From contig JACCQO010000002.1 in NCBI GenBank assembly GCA_015709205.1, forward strand, positions 62,001 to 126,000: DNA of 64,000 nucleotides, read 5' to 3'. The position numbers were made by a program, and so were the translations under genes. Under the pieces are notes generated by a model. The model saw only the letters and a list, made by a program, of their open reading frames with translations. It was not told the origin of the DNA and did not search any database. Of the stretch, positions 1-9,054 are shown piece by piece. Origin of the DNA: Desulfovibrionaceae bacterium. GTDB taxonomy: Bacteria > Desulfobacterota > Desulfovibrionia > Desulfovibrionales > Desulfovibrionaceae. The first letter of the stretch is position 1; the number at the start of each line of letters is the position of its first letter.

Positions 1-92
1 TTCCGGTCCGCCTGGGCGGCGAGCCCGGCGCACCAGTCGCGCACAAAGGGCAGAGCGGCGGGATAGGCGGCGGTGTAGACGGCAAGGCGCAC
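1..92 (-). CDS. Putative glycosyltransferase, N-terminal fragment (runs off the window)
   Basis: This is the first 30 codons of a minus-strand gene that continues beyond the left edge. It starts at GTG (90-92) with an AAGGAAG ribosome-binding site about 7 bases upstream. The visible residues begin MRLAVYTAAYPAALPFVRDW, a beta strand followed by a helix, as in the opening of many glycosyltransferases that act on nucleotide sugars. The gene is the last visible member of the minus-strand polysaccharide run whose preceding gene is legB. Glycosyltransferase is an inference from this opening and the neighbours; the fragment is too short for a firm family call. Confidence 0.5.
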   Translation of the reverse strand, partial: MRLAVYTAAYPAALPFVRDWCAGLAAQADR

Positions 93-110
93 GGCGGGGC
101 TTCCTTTCGA

Positions 111-154
111 CGTTTGGTCGGCGTTCGGTCGGCGTTCGGGCGACGTTCGGGCGG
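111..154. repeat. 11-bp tandem repeat, about four copies
   Basis: Four adjacent 11-base units of the form CGTTYGGKCGR fill the gap between legB and the next minus-strand gene (units at 111-121, 122-132, 133-143, 144-154). The copies differ at one to three positions. No stem-loop or T-run is obvious. It may be a slippage-prone spacer; no function is visible. Confidence 0.8.
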
Positions 155-160
155 CCCGGG

Positions 161-1171
161 TCAGATGGCGTAGCCGCCGGTGCGGTAGCGGGCCAGGTTG
201 GCCGGGTCCGCGAACCACTCCACGGTCTCGGCCAGGGCGGCCAGGAATCCCTCGCGCGTGGCGCAGCGCGGGGCCCAGCCCCAGAGCCGCGCGGCCTTGG
301 CCGTTCCGGCCAAAAGCCGGTCCACCTCGCTCTTCTCCGGCCGCACGCGTTGCGCATCCAGCGCGATTTCCACGTTCGCGCCCATGGCCGTGGCGATGTC
401 CGCGGCCAGGTCGCCGATGGATTCCTCGCGGCCCGAGCCCGCGTTGACCACGTCGCCCACGGCCGCGTCGCATTCGGCGATGCGCACGAAGGCCTCCACG
501 GTGTCGGCCACGTGGTTGAAGTCGCGCGTGGGCGTCAGCGAGCCGAGCTCGATGCGCCGCGCGCCCCCGGCGATCTGGGTGATGATCGTGGGGATCACGG
601 CGCGCGCGGACTGGCGCGGGCCGAAGGTGTTGAAGGGCCGCAGGATGGCCACGGGCGTGTCGAAGGAGCGGTGGAAGGCCAGGGCCATCTGGTCCGCGCC
701 GATCTTGGTGGCCGAATAGGGCGACTGGCCCTGCAGGGGGTGGTCCTCGTCGATGGGCACGGTCAGCGCCGTGCCGTAGACCTCGCTGGTGGAGGTGTGC
801 ACCACGCGTTGCGCCCCCTCGTCGCGCGCGGCCTGGAGCACGTTGAGCGTGCCCGTGACGTTGGTCTGCACGTAGGCGTCGGGCGAGTGGTAGGAGAAGG
901 GGATGGCGATGAGCGCGGCCAGGTGCAGGATCACGTCGCACCCCTTGGCGGCCCGGCGCACGCCGTGCGGGTCGCGCACGTCGCCCAGGAAGAATTCGGT
1001 GTTGTCGCGGACGTCCGCCGGGGCCGCGTCCAGCCAGCCGCGCGAATCGAAGGAGTTGTAGTAGCAGAAGGCGCGCACGTCGCGCCCGTCGCGCACCAGC
1101 CGTTCGGTCAGGTGCGAGCCGATGAACCCGTCCGCGCCGGTGACCAGGATCTTCTTGCCGTTCAAGTCCAT
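161..1171 (-). CDS. legB: NAD-dependent 4,6-dehydratase, LegB-like
   Basis: Extended short-chain dehydrogenase/reductase of 336 residues. The N-terminal nucleotide-binding motif GADGFIGSH (about residues 12-20) is followed by the catalytic triad region with HTSTSEVYG and PYSATKIGAD (YxxxK). The stretches LIAIPFSYHSP and RPFNTFGPRQSARAVIPTII closely resemble, from memory, LegB of Campylobacter and Legionella. LegB is the GDP-GlcNAc 4,6-dehydratase that starts legionaminic acid synthesis. The ATG overlaps the end of the upstream gene by ten bases, indicating translational coupling in one operon. The substrate is inferred from family resemblance; related dehydratases use UDP-sugars. No other legionaminic acid gene is visible in the window, although the flanking operon is cut by the left edge. 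Confidence 0.82.
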   Translation of the reverse strand: MDLNGKKILVTGADGFIGSHLTERLVRDGRDVRAFCYYNSFDSRGWLDAAPADVRDNTEFFLGDVRDPHGVRRAAKGCDVILHLAALIAIPFSYHSPDAYVQTNVTGTLNVLQAARDEGAQRVVHTSTSEVYGTALTVPIDEDHPLQGQSPYSATKIGADQMALAFHRSFDTPVAILRPFNTFGPRQSARAVIPTIITQIAGGARRIELGSLTPTRDFNHVADTVEAFVRIAECDAAVGDVVNAGSGREESIGDLAADIATAMGANVEIALDAQRVRPEKSEVDRLLAGTAKAARLWGWAPRCATREGFLAALAETVEWFADPANLARYRTGGYAI

Positions 1172-2967
1172 GAGTTTCCTTCCTTGGAATCGCCTGGGGT
1201 CCTGGAATCGTTGCGGCCTGGGCGCAGGGCCGTCCGCGCGCCGGGGCCGTCCCGCCCCTGCGCCGCGTCCTTTCCGGCGGCCGCGCGCCGGAAGTTGTGG
1301 ACCATGAAGCGCACGACCTTGTCCAGGTCCATGTCCTGAAACGGGAATACCCCGTAGGTCCGCGCGCGATCAAGGCCGTAGCGCGCCGCCTCGTCGCTGC
1401 CCACGTACTTGTAGAATTCGCCGTAGTTGTAGCGCACCAGCCGGTTGCGCAGCTTGGCCAGGTAGACGTGCAGGTTGCGTTTCTCGGCCTCGTCCACGGC
1501 CGGGGCGGCCTCCAGCAGGTCGTAGTACTCGCCCCGCGAGGCCGGGTGCAGGCCGAAGCCGTGGCCCCGGTAGTAGGGGCGGCCGACCACGACGGTGGGC
1601 ACGCCGTAGTGCGGCAGTTCCAGCCCCATGGTGGAGACGTAGACCACGGCGCTGCGCGCGCCCTCCAGCAGGTCGTAGGTGGAGACGTCGTCGTCGTGCC
1701 CGTAGATCATGCCCTGCACGCCGTTTTCGAACGCGCCGCCGAAAATCCGTTCCACGCCGGAGCGCAGGATGTCGCGCAGGTACACGCGCGAGGCCATGCG
1801 CTTTTCGCCCGGGTGGCAGCGGACCACGAACTTCAGCCCGCGCTCCGTGCAGCGGCGCATGGTGTCCAGGAGCCATTCGTACTGGTCGCGGTAGAAGGCG
1901 GAATCGAAGTACCAGACCGCCGAGTCCCAGGAGACGTTGGGGATGAGCAGCACGTAGTCGTCGAAGGGCGCGCGCGCCGAGGCGTTCTCGTCGTTGAAGG
2001 TCTTGCTGTAGAGCTTGCCGGAGCGGATGTCCTCCACGTAGCGCGCGCCCTCGGCCTCGGCCTGCTCCTCGTCCATGGAAAAGGGGAACTGGTCCACGGG
2101 CTGGTTGAAGCACGAGGTGTCCTTGGCCAGGATGATGCGCTGGGGGCCCCAGTTCTCGTAGCACAGGTAGTCGCGGCCCAGGTCGGCGGCCGCGTTCACG
2201 GCCGCGCGGTTGTTCACGTACTGCCCGCCCTCGGTGAAGAGCACGTCGATTCCGCTGCGTTCCAGGGTCGCGGCCACGGCCTCGTAGGTGTTGGCGTAGG
2301 CGCGCATGGCCGCGCGGATCGTCAGCAGTTCCTCCGGGCCCGGGGCGTAGTCGTTCTGCGTGAACTTGAGGCTGGAATAGAAGGCCGCGCGGCCCGCGGC
2401 GAACCCCTTGTAGGTCCAGGCGAGGGCCTCTTCCAGGCCCATGGCGTCGATCTCCGGCGCGGCCGCGGGGGCCACGCACTCCAGGGGGACGCGGTGTTGG
2501 CCGAAGATGTCCAGCACCTGGCGCATCTTCAGCGCGCACGCGGCGCACCCGGCGGCCGAGGGGGCGACGTACCTGTTGGAGAAGCAGTGCACCGGCGCGC
2601 CGTCGCAGGCGATCCACACGGGGTCGAAGCCCATCTCGCGGAACAGGTCGCCGAGGAAGATGGACGAGCGGATCTCCTTGGGCGTGCCCGTGCAGAACCA
2701 GAGGAAGCCCACGCGGCGGCCCTCGCCCACGTTGATGCGCAGGCGGCCCTTGATGGCCGTGTCGAAGGCGCGGCGGTATTCCTGCGCCTGGCGGCGGTAG
2801 TTGGCCTCGCTGACCACGGTTTCGGGCCGCTGGCCCAGCGCGGCCTGGGGCAGGACGTCGTGGAAGCGGATGCCCAGTTCGCGGCGGAGCTGGTCGAGCA
2901 GTTCCGGCGTGATCGGCCGCTGTCCGGCCGGTTGCGGGGCGGCGGGCGGGGAAGAGGCGTGCGGCAT
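1162..2967 (-). CDS. Capsule polysaccharide synthesis-like protein
   Basis: A 601-residue cytoplasmic protein. I chose ATG at 2967, which has TAGGAG eight bases upstream; the reading frame stays open further upstream but without a supported start. The C-terminal half has features of the Capsule_synth/CDP-glycerophosphotransferase-like superfamily: VVRCHPGEKR, then VVYVSTMGLELPHYGVPTVV and YYRGHGFGLHP, the last resembling the nucleotide-sugar-binding region of KpsC/KpsS-type transferases. The N-terminal half has a cysteine cluster (about residues 147-160, CxxC) of unknown role. The gene sits between a deacetylase and legB in the polysaccharide operon. Its donor and acceptor cannot be told from sequence. 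The last roughly 30 residues are low-complexity and charged. Confidence 0.65.
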   Translation of the reverse strand: MPHASSPPAAPQPAGQRPITPELLDQLRRELGIRFHDVLPQAALGQRPETVVSEANYRRQAQEYRRAFDTAIKGRLRINVGEGRRVGFLWFCTGTPKEIRSSIFLGDLFREMGFDPVWIACDGAPVHCFSNRYVAPSAAGCAACALKMRQVLDIFGQHRVPLECVAPAAAPEIDAMGLEEALAWTYKGFAAGRAAFYSSLKFTQNDYAPGPEELLTIRAAMRAYANTYEAVAATLERSGIDVLFTEGGQYVNNRAAVNAAADLGRDYLCYENWGPQRIILAKDTSCFNQPVDQFPFSMDEEQAEAEGARYVEDIRSGKLYSKTFNDENASARAPFDDYVLLIPNVSWDSAVWYFDSAFYRDQYEWLLDTMRRCTERGLKFVVRCHPGEKRMASRVYLRDILRSGVERIFGGAFENGVQGMIYGHDDDVSTYDLLEGARSAVVYVSTMGLELPHYGVPTVVVGRPYYRGHGFGLHPASRGEYYDLLEAAPAVDEAEKRNLHVYLAKLRNRLVRYNYGEFYKYVGSDEAARYGLDRARTYGVFPFQDMDLDKVVRFMVHNFRRAAAGKDAAQGRDGPGARTALRPGRNDSRTPGDSKEGNSWT

Positions 2968-2977
2968 GAAAAGGCTC

Positions 2978-3898
2978 CTAGGCGGCCCGTCCGGGCCCGG
3001 TTTGCGGGGTAGCCGCCCGGCCTTCGGCGCGGGCGGTGGCGTATTCGCGCAGGGTGACGACGCGCACGTCCGGCCGCGCGGCCAACCGGCCGAGGAGCCG
3101 GACCAGGCGCTCGACCTTGTCCGGGGCCGGGCGCAGGGTGCGGTAGCCGTCGTCCGTGCGGCCCAGGGAATAGCTGTGGAACATGAGCCCCAGATAATCG
3201 CGCGGGGCGGTCCCGGAGACGGACCCAAAGACGGTCCCGGAGGCGGCGGCGCGGGCCGCGGCCGCGTCCACCGCGGCCTCGATCCGCGCGTCGTCCAGGG
3301 CGTCCGGGTCCACCTTCACGCGTTGGCCGTCGCGGAGCACGCAGGACACGGGCAGCTCCAGCACCCCGTGCGCGCGCACCGGGTCGTCGGCCGTGGGCAC
3401 GGCGCGGCAGAAGGGGTGGCCGTGGAAGGTGGAGGAATCCGCCAGGAATCCGGCGCGCGCGCAGGCGCGCAGGGTGGCGGCGTTGGCCCCGTAGGCTCCG
3501 GCGCGGTGGCTGGCCGGAGCGGGCGCGCCGTCCCCCAGGGCGTCGCGGAGAAAGCCCGCGCCCCAGCGGATGAGCCCCTCTTGCTCGCGCTCGGGAAGTT
3601 GGTGCATGTTCTCGCGGCGTTGCGGGTCCATCCAGAAGGGGTGGGTGTGCAGCCCGACCTCGTGCCCGGCGTCGGCCAGGGCGCGGCACGCGGCGCGCAG
3701 GGGTTCCGGCCCCCACACGGCCTGCTCGCAGACGTTCACGAAGCACGTGGCGCGCACTCCGGCCGCGCGCAGCAGGGCCACGAGCGCGGGCACGCCCGTG
3801 CGCGGGTCGGCCAGCCGGTTCTCGGCGAAGCGCTTTTCCATGAGCGGGGTCTGGGGGTTCTCCACGTCCACGCTCACGCACAGGTTCAGGCGGATCAT
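2978..3898 (-). CDS. Polysaccharide deacetylase family protein
   Basis: A 306-residue NodB-homology (carbohydrate esterase 4-like) protein. The motif-1 acid lies in SVDVE (residues 9-13). Motif 2 is GLHTHP with His84 and His86 as likely metal ligands. A motif-3-like SHRAGAYG follows. Enzymes of this fold remove acetyl groups from N-acetylated sugars, or, in the cytoplasmic polysaccharide-locus subgroup, act on unknown substrates. No signal peptide is visible, which favours a cytoplasmic or membrane-proximal role in glycan building. ATG at 3898 overlaps the stop of the upstream giant gene (ATGA), so the two are translationally coupled. The substrate is unknown. Confidence 0.78.
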   Translation of the reverse strand: MIRLNLCVSVDVENPQTPLMEKRFAENRLADPRTGVPALVALLRAAGVRATCFVNVCEQAVWGPEPLRAACRALADAGHEVGLHTHPFWMDPQRRENMHQLPEREQEGLIRWGAGFLRDALGDGAPAPASHRAGAYGANAATLRACARAGFLADSSTFHGHPFCRAVPTADDPVRAHGVLELPVSCVLRDGQRVKVDPDALDDARIEAAVDAAAARAAASGTVFGSVSGTAPRDYLGLMFHSYSLGRTDDGYRTLRPAPDKVERLVRLLGRLAARPDVRVVTLREYATARAEGRAATPQTGPGRAA

Positions 3899-6800
3899 CG
3901 ATCCTCCCCGGTGCGCGGCGCGCTTTCGTCCTTTCTGGCCAGCACGATGCAGTGCGACAACCCGGCCGCGCCCTGGGCGCGGCCCACGGCGTTGAGCCGC
4001 TCCATGATCTCCAGGTCGCCGAGCATACTCATGCCCGAGCGCACGAATTCCCGGGCCGCCGCGCTGTCCGCCAGGGCCGGGTTGGCCTCGATCTCCTTGA
4101 GGAAGTTGCGGACCGTGGCCTCGAACTTGTTGTAGACCTGATGGTGGCGCAGGACCGAATCGACCACGCGGAAGCGCCGCCCGATGCGCCGCAGGAAGAC
4201 CTCGGGCGTGGGGAAGGGCCCGCGCCCCAAGTAGGTGGAGGCCAGCAGCCAGCCGCCCGGCGCGGTGACCTGCCAGAGGCGGTCGATGGACGGCTCGATG
4301 CGCTCCTCGCCCACGTAGTAGACGACCTCCAGGGCGCTGACGAAGTCGAACCCGCCGCGCGCGGACGCGCCGTTGAGGGGCACGACCAGCCCGGGCAGCT
4401 CGGCGCGCTCGAAGCGCAGGCGCGCGTCCCTGTGCAGCGCCGCGCACTTGCGCACGGCCTCGGCCGAGATGTCCACGCCGAGGATGTCGCCGGCCGGAAA
4501 GAGGTTCTGCAGGCGCAGGGTGAAGTGGCCCAGGGCGCAGCCCACGTCCAGCAGGTGCGCGACGGACTCCGGCGGCACGTGGCGCGCGGCGAGCTCCAGC
4601 GCGGCGTTGTAGCGCGCCTGCTGCGAGGCGCGCCAGTCGTGCCCCCAGGGGTCGGAGTCGGCCCCGGCGAACAGGGTCTCGGCCCAGGCGCGGCTGCCGT
4701 AGGCGTGGCCCCCGGAGTCGGGCATGACGAGCTGGGCGCGGGGGGGCCGGGGGGCGGCCTGGGCGCGGTCCGTCGCCGTCTTGTGCGATTCGGCCGTCGC
4801 CGAAGACGCGTCGGTCGCCGCCCGTGGCGATTCGGCTGTCGCCGAAGGCGCATCGGCAACCGTTCGTACCGCGGCGGCTGCCGGGGGCGGCGGCGGGGTC
4901 GTTCCCGGTTCCCCGGCCGTGGCCAGGGCTTCGATGCGGCGGCGCAGGAAGTCGGGCACCGCGCCGTCGCCCGTGGCCGCGTAGGAGCGCGCCAGGGCGG
5001 CGAGCTCGCGCGCTTCGCGCAGGCGGCCCGCGGCGGTGCGTAGCGCGGCGTCCGGATCGGCCTTGCGGCCGGGCGCGTCCCCGGCCGGGGCGCGGTGGCC
5101 CCATTCGCCGGAGAGCACGCGCCGCGCGCAAAAGTATTCGGCCAGGGCGCGCAGCATCCAGCCCTGGCCCCAGCGCAGGTGCGGGATGTCCATGCCGTTC
5201 TCCGGCTTGCCCGGCCCGGCCTCGGGCGACCAGAGGTGCCCGAACCAGCCCTCGGCGTGCTGCATGTGCGCCGCGGTCCAGGCCAGAATGTCGCGGCCGG
5301 TGGCCAGCAGCTCCGGGTGCTCCGGGGCCAGGGTCGCGCAGAGCAGCGCGCCCTCGGCCGCGCCGTGGATGTTCACGGGGAACGGCGCGCCGGGCCGGGA
5401 GACCGGCGCGCCGTCGGCGCGCACGTAGGTGCGCTTCCAGAAGTCCAGGTAGCGCAGGTACGCGCCGCGCAGGTCCTCGCGGCCCAGGTGGTGCCACAGG
5501 CCGTGCAGGGCGCGGATCTCGAACCCCGAGTGGTAGTGGTCCAGATGGCGCGGCACGTAGTCCTGCTTGCGGCCCCAATAGAAGATGGAGCCGTCCGCGT
5601 TCTGCTCGGCCAGGGCGTAGTCCGCGGCGCGCGAGGCCAGTTCCGTCCAGTCCCCGCGGCCGGTTTCGCGGCCCATGCGGGCCAGGAATTCCGCGCCGAG
5701 GAGGTTGGCGTTGTGCACGTGGAAGTCGTCGATGGGCGTGTAGGAGAAGCAGACGCCCTGCGCGCCCATGTCGTCGCGGTGCAGGTCCTCGGTGACGAAC
5801 CGGCAGATGGAGCCGCAGGCGTGCAGCAGCCGCTTTTCGCGGGTCACGGTCCAGAGCTGCCAGAGCCCGTCGCCGACCACCGCGGATACGACCACGGACG
5901 GCGTGTCGCGCGGGATGAGGATTTGCGATTGCCAGTCGAAGGGATAGCCCCAGCAGAGGTTTTCGTACCCCGCGCTGGGATGCTCCAGGAGCCAGTCCGC
6001 CAGCCGTTCGGCCTCGTCCAGGTGCGTTGCGTCGCCTGTGGCGCGGTAGAGCCGCACGCGCGCGCCGAGGAGCAGGCCGAGGCCCTTGGGAATGCGTTTT
6101 GGGGCGATCTTCAGCCGCTTGCGCAGCCCGACGGGATCAAGTTTTTCCAACGTATTGTAATCGTTTTTGACGTTTTCACTTAAAACATTTCCGGCCTTTT
6201 CGCGCTGCAGCAGGTAGTCCGGCAGGTCGTAGGGATCCCAGCCGTCCCAGCCGTTGGCGTCCAACCAGCCCACGAGCCGGGCGCAGGCCGCGGCCATCTC
6301 GGGATCGTCGCCGTGCGCCAGGGGCGGCGCAACGAGGGCGGAGGCCGGTCGGTCCGGCGGCGTTCCGGGGGCCGCAGCGACGTCGCGCCGCGTGGGAACA
6401 CCCGCCGCGCCTTGCGCCGTCCGCTCCGCCCGCACCGCCGGGGCCTCCCGCAGCCCCGGGACCTGCCGCAACGCAGGGGCCGGGCGGGCCGCAATCCCGG
6501 CCCGGGAGGAGCCGTCCGCGATGCGGTAGTAGAACGTTTCCACCTCGTGGATGTTGCGCTCGAAGGTGCGCAGTTCGGCGGCGTAGTCCACGGTGGCGGC
6601 CAGTTCGCGCAGCCGGGGCAGCAGGGTGACCAGTTCGTCCACGGTCTCGAAGGTCACGCCCGTGGGGTGCGCGGCGAACCAGTCCGCGTAGGATTCCAAC
6701 CGCGTGGCGGCCACCGGGAGCCCGGCGGCCTGGTACTCGAAGAGCTTGTTGGCGATGGTCGAATCCAGGAAGCGGCGGTTGCCCTTTTCCACGTTCCAGG

Positions 6801-8829
6801 GAATCACGCCGAAGTCGTAGCGGCTCATTTCGCGGATCAGGATCTTTGGGGATACGGGCTCGTGGTACTCCACGCCGTCCACCCGGGCGAAGAAGTTCGC
6901 GAGCTCCTGCCGCCAGGCGGCGGGGTAGATGTGCACCGCCAGGCCGCGCGCGGCCATGGCCACGAACACGTCGCGGAAGTCGCGGTGCGCGTTGCCGCCC
7001 ACGCCGCCCTCGTAGACCACGTGGGTGCGTCCGTCGGCGGCCGAGAGCTTGGGCAGCCAGGTTTCGGGCAGGTTCGCCTCGGAGGCGTAGTTGTGGAAGA
7101 CCAGGCTCGGCCCGGCCACGCCGTACATGGCGCGCGCCTCGCGCTCCTGAAAGGGCGTGGTGTAGATGCGCCCGGCCGCGCCCCGGTTGGCCACGCCCTC
7201 CAGATAGGCCAGGCTTGCGTCGCCCCCGGCGCGCAGGGAGATGAGGTCGTGCGTGTCGTGGATCACGGGCGCGTCGCCCGCCAGGGCGGCCACGGTCAGG
7301 TCGTCGGGCTCGTTGTGGCAGTGCACCAGGTCGTAGCCGCGCGTCAGGTCCCAGAGCTGGCGGTAGCTGGTCACGAGAATGTTCGCGTCGTAGGTGGCGT
7401 CGGACAGCCCGGGATAGCGCTCGGAGAGGCGCTTCAGGGTGTAGGCCAGGCTCACCCGGTGGCCGCGCGCGCGCAGGGCCGTGGCCATCTTGTAGTTGCG
7501 GATGCACGGCGCGTTCTGCACGAAGAGCACGTTCAGCGGCCGCGCGGTGCGGCCCATGGAGAACGGCGGGAACGCCGGGCGGCGCGCCGCGGCGGGCATG
7601 GCGGTGGCGGCTTGCGGCGTCTCCTCCCGGGGGACGGCGGCCGCAGGCGCGACGACTGCGCGGTCCTGGGCTGCCGTTGTGCGATCCGACGCCACGGCCG
7701 TGCGCTCGCGCCGCGCCTCGGCCAGTCGGCCGAGAAAGCGCAGCAGCCCGACGCTCTTCTTTTCCCACGAAAGATGGTCCACCGCGTACTGCCGGATGCG
7801 CGCGGAAAAGGCCGGGTCGGCCTCGTTGCGCTCGGCCAGGGCCACCACCGGGCCCACGTCCACGGGCGACTCGTCGCCGGGCACGTTGACCACGAAGTCC
7901 AGGTCCGGCGGAAAGTCCGGGTCCTTGCAGGCAAAGACGAAGGGCATGCCGCGCAGGCAGTATTCGCGGTTCTTCAGCGAGCACAGTTCGGTCAGCCCGA
8001 TGCGGTGGTGCGCCAGCGCGCCGAGCACGACCTGGCAGCGTTCGGAAATCTCGGTGATCCGCTCCTTGTCCAGGTAGCCGTGGAAGGTGAAGTTCCGCTC
8101 CAGCCCCAGTTCGGCGATGAGCGCGGCGTAGCGGTCCAGCTCCGGCCCCTTGCCCGCCACGTGCACGTGCAGTTCGCGCGGGCCGCGATAGACGGCCATG
8201 CCCCGGATGAAGCGGTCCAGCCCGTGCCAGATGCGGAAGTCCGCCAGGGCCAGCAGTTCGATGCGCGCACCGAAGTTGCGGCCGCACGGGGGCAGGGAGT
8301 CCGGATCGATGCCGTTGGGCAGCACGTGCCAGGGCTTCTTTTCCCCGATGCGTTCGAGCTCCCAGTCCACGATGTCGCGCGTGGCCCCCACGATGCCCAT
8401 GGCCCGCGCGATGCACCGCGTGCCGAAGATTTCCTCCTGGCGCAGCAGCGGGCTTTCGGCGCTGCGCAGCTCCAGGAGTTCCTTGGACTGGTGCTCGAAG
8501 ACGATGGTGTCCACGCGCCGCGTGAGTTCCAGAAGGTGGTGGTCCGCGATGGGGTAGCGCATGTAGACCACGTCCGGCCGCGCCGCGCGGATCAGACGGG
8601 CGGCCAGCGCGCCCTTGTCCACCTCGTGGACCGGCCCGAAGTCGCGCACGTCCACGAATTCGAAGGCGTAGGCCGACCTGTCGAAGCCGTCCTCGCCGAT
8701 GCCGAGCACCAGGCAGGCCGTGTCCGGATGCAGCTTTTTGGCGGCCAGGTACTGCTGCTGGATCTTGCGCAGGATCTGCGGGTGCGTGGCGTTGATGAAT
8801 CCGAAATACAGCAGTCTGAAATCGTTCAC
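3895..8829 (-). CDS. Giant fusion: glycosyltransferase, glycosyltransferase, alpha/alpha-toroid domain, SAM methyltransferase
   Basis: A 1644-residue soluble protein starting at GTG (8827-8829) with GGAGAG about 7 bases upstream. Residues about 1-370 form a GT4/GT-B-like transferase (VLPNGID, then HVAGKGPELDRY). Residues about 430-770 form a second GT-B-like unit (HCHNEPDD, VIHDTHDLIS, NKLFEYQAAGLPV). After a Pro/Ala linker, residues about 860-1270 are rich in Trp and resemble six-hairpin alpha/alpha-toroid proteins found in polysaccharide loci (VpsJ or epimerase type). A second Ala/Ser/Thr linker with imperfect repeats leads to a class I methyltransferase at about 1415-1620 (LLDVGCALGHF). 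It is the first gene of the minus-strand polysaccharide run. Fusion suggests these activities work on the same glycan; substrates are unknown. An AT-rich codon-atypical patch lies near the start of the toroid. Confidence 0.75.
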   Translation of the reverse strand: MNDFRLLYFGFINATHPQILRKIQQQYLAAKKLHPDTACLVLGIGEDGFDRSAYAFEFVDVRDFGPVHEVDKGALAARLIRAARPDVVYMRYPIADHHLLELTRRVDTIVFEHQSKELLELRSAESPLLRQEEIFGTRCIARAMGIVGATRDIVDWELERIGEKKPWHVLPNGIDPDSLPPCGRNFGARIELLALADFRIWHGLDRFIRGMAVYRGPRELHVHVAGKGPELDRYAALIAELGLERNFTFHGYLDKERITEISERCQVVLGALAHHRIGLTELCSLKNREYCLRGMPFVFACKDPDFPPDLDFVVNVPGDESPVDVGPVVALAERNEADPAFSARIRQYAVDHLSWEKKSVGLLRFLGRLAEARRERTAVASDRTTAAQDRAVVAPAAAVPREETPQAATAMPAAARRPAFPPFSMGRTARPLNVLFVQNAPCIRNYKMATALRARGHRVSLAYTLKRLSERYPGLSDATYDANILVTSYRQLWDLTRGYDLVHCHNEPDDLTVAALAGDAPVIHDTHDLISLRAGGDASLAYLEGVANRGAAGRIYTTPFQEREARAMYGVAGPSLVFHNYASEANLPETWLPKLSAADGRTHVVYEGGVGGNAHRDFRDVFVAMAARGLAVHIYPAAWRQELANFFARVDGVEYHEPVSPKILIREMSRYDFGVIPWNVEKGNRRFLDSTIANKLFEYQAAGLPVAATRLESYADWFAAHPTGVTFETVDELVTLLPRLRELAATVDYAAELRTFERNIHEVETFYYRIADGSSRAGIAARPAPALRQVPGLREAPAVRAERTAQGAAGVPTRRDVAAAPGTPPDRPASALVAPPLAHGDDPEMAAACARLVGWLDANGWDGWDPYDLPDYLLQREKAGNVLSENVKNDYNTLEKLDPVGLRKRLKIAPKRIPKGLGLLLGARVRLYRATGDATHLDEAERLADWLLEHPSAGYENLCWGYPFDWQSQILIPRDTPSVVVSAVVGDGLWQLWTVTREKRLLHACGSICRFVTEDLHRDDMGAQGVCFSYTPIDDFHVHNANLLGAEFLARMGRETGRGDWTELASRAADYALAEQNADGSIFYWGRKQDYVPRHLDHYHSGFEIRALHGLWHHLGREDLRGAYLRYLDFWKRTYVRADGAPVSRPGAPFPVNIHGAAEGALLCATLAPEHPELLATGRDILAWTAAHMQHAEGWFGHLWSPEAGPGKPENGMDIPHLRWGQGWMLRALAEYFCARRVLSGEWGHRAPAGDAPGRKADPDAALRTAAGRLREARELAALARSYAATGDGAVPDFLRRRIEALATAGEPGTTPPPPPAAAAVRTVADAPSATAESPRAATDASSATAESHKTATDRAQAAPRPPRAQLVMPDSGGHAYGSRAWAETLFAGADSDPWGHDWRASQQARYNAALELAARHVPPESVAHLLDVGCALGHFTLRLQNLFPAGDILGVDISAEAVRKCAALHRDARLRFERAELPGLVVPLNGASARGGFDFVSALEVVYYVGEERIEPSIDRLWQVTAPGGWLLASTYLGRGPFPTPEVFLRRIGRRFRVVDSVLRHHQVYNKFEATVRNFLKEIEANPALADSAAAREFVRSGMSMLGDLEIMERLNAVGRAQGAAGLSHCIVLARKDESAPRTGEDR
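4786..4860 (-). repeat. In-frame linker repeats inside the giant fusion gene
   Basis: Imperfect direct repeats built on GATTCGGCYGTCGCCGAAG are seen in the + strand and encode repeated Ala-Thr-Ala-Glu-Ser type linker residues between the toroid and methyltransferase domains. The units are in frame, so changes in copy number would only alter linker length. Confidence 0.6.
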
Positions 8830-9054
8830 GATGCTCTCCGCGCGGTTGGAGTGCGGCCCTTTGCCTTCCTGGCTCGGGACCCGTCCGTACAGACAGGGCG
8901 CACAGGCGTGCGCGCTGAACGATATTCAATATGCATGCCATGCGGGCGGCCGGGTGGCGCGGGCGGAACGCGGCCCGCTGCCCACCGGGATCATTGCGGA
9001 AGATGGCCGGGGATGCGGCGCTGCGGCCGCGTCAAGAATTTGGACGGCCCGCGC

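Noticed and set aside
350-1339. Long open frames on the plus strand opposite legB and elsewhere (many 100-1500-residue frames)
   Set aside because: They lie opposite real genes, have Arg/Gly/Val/His-rich translations and no ribosome-binding sites; in GC-rich DNA such shadow frames are expected.
2978-5578. Open frame of about 866 residues reaching upstream of the deacetylase
   Set aside because: Only the last 306 residues look like a protein; the rest is a shadow of the fusion gene. The start at 3898 with ATGA overlap explains the gene.
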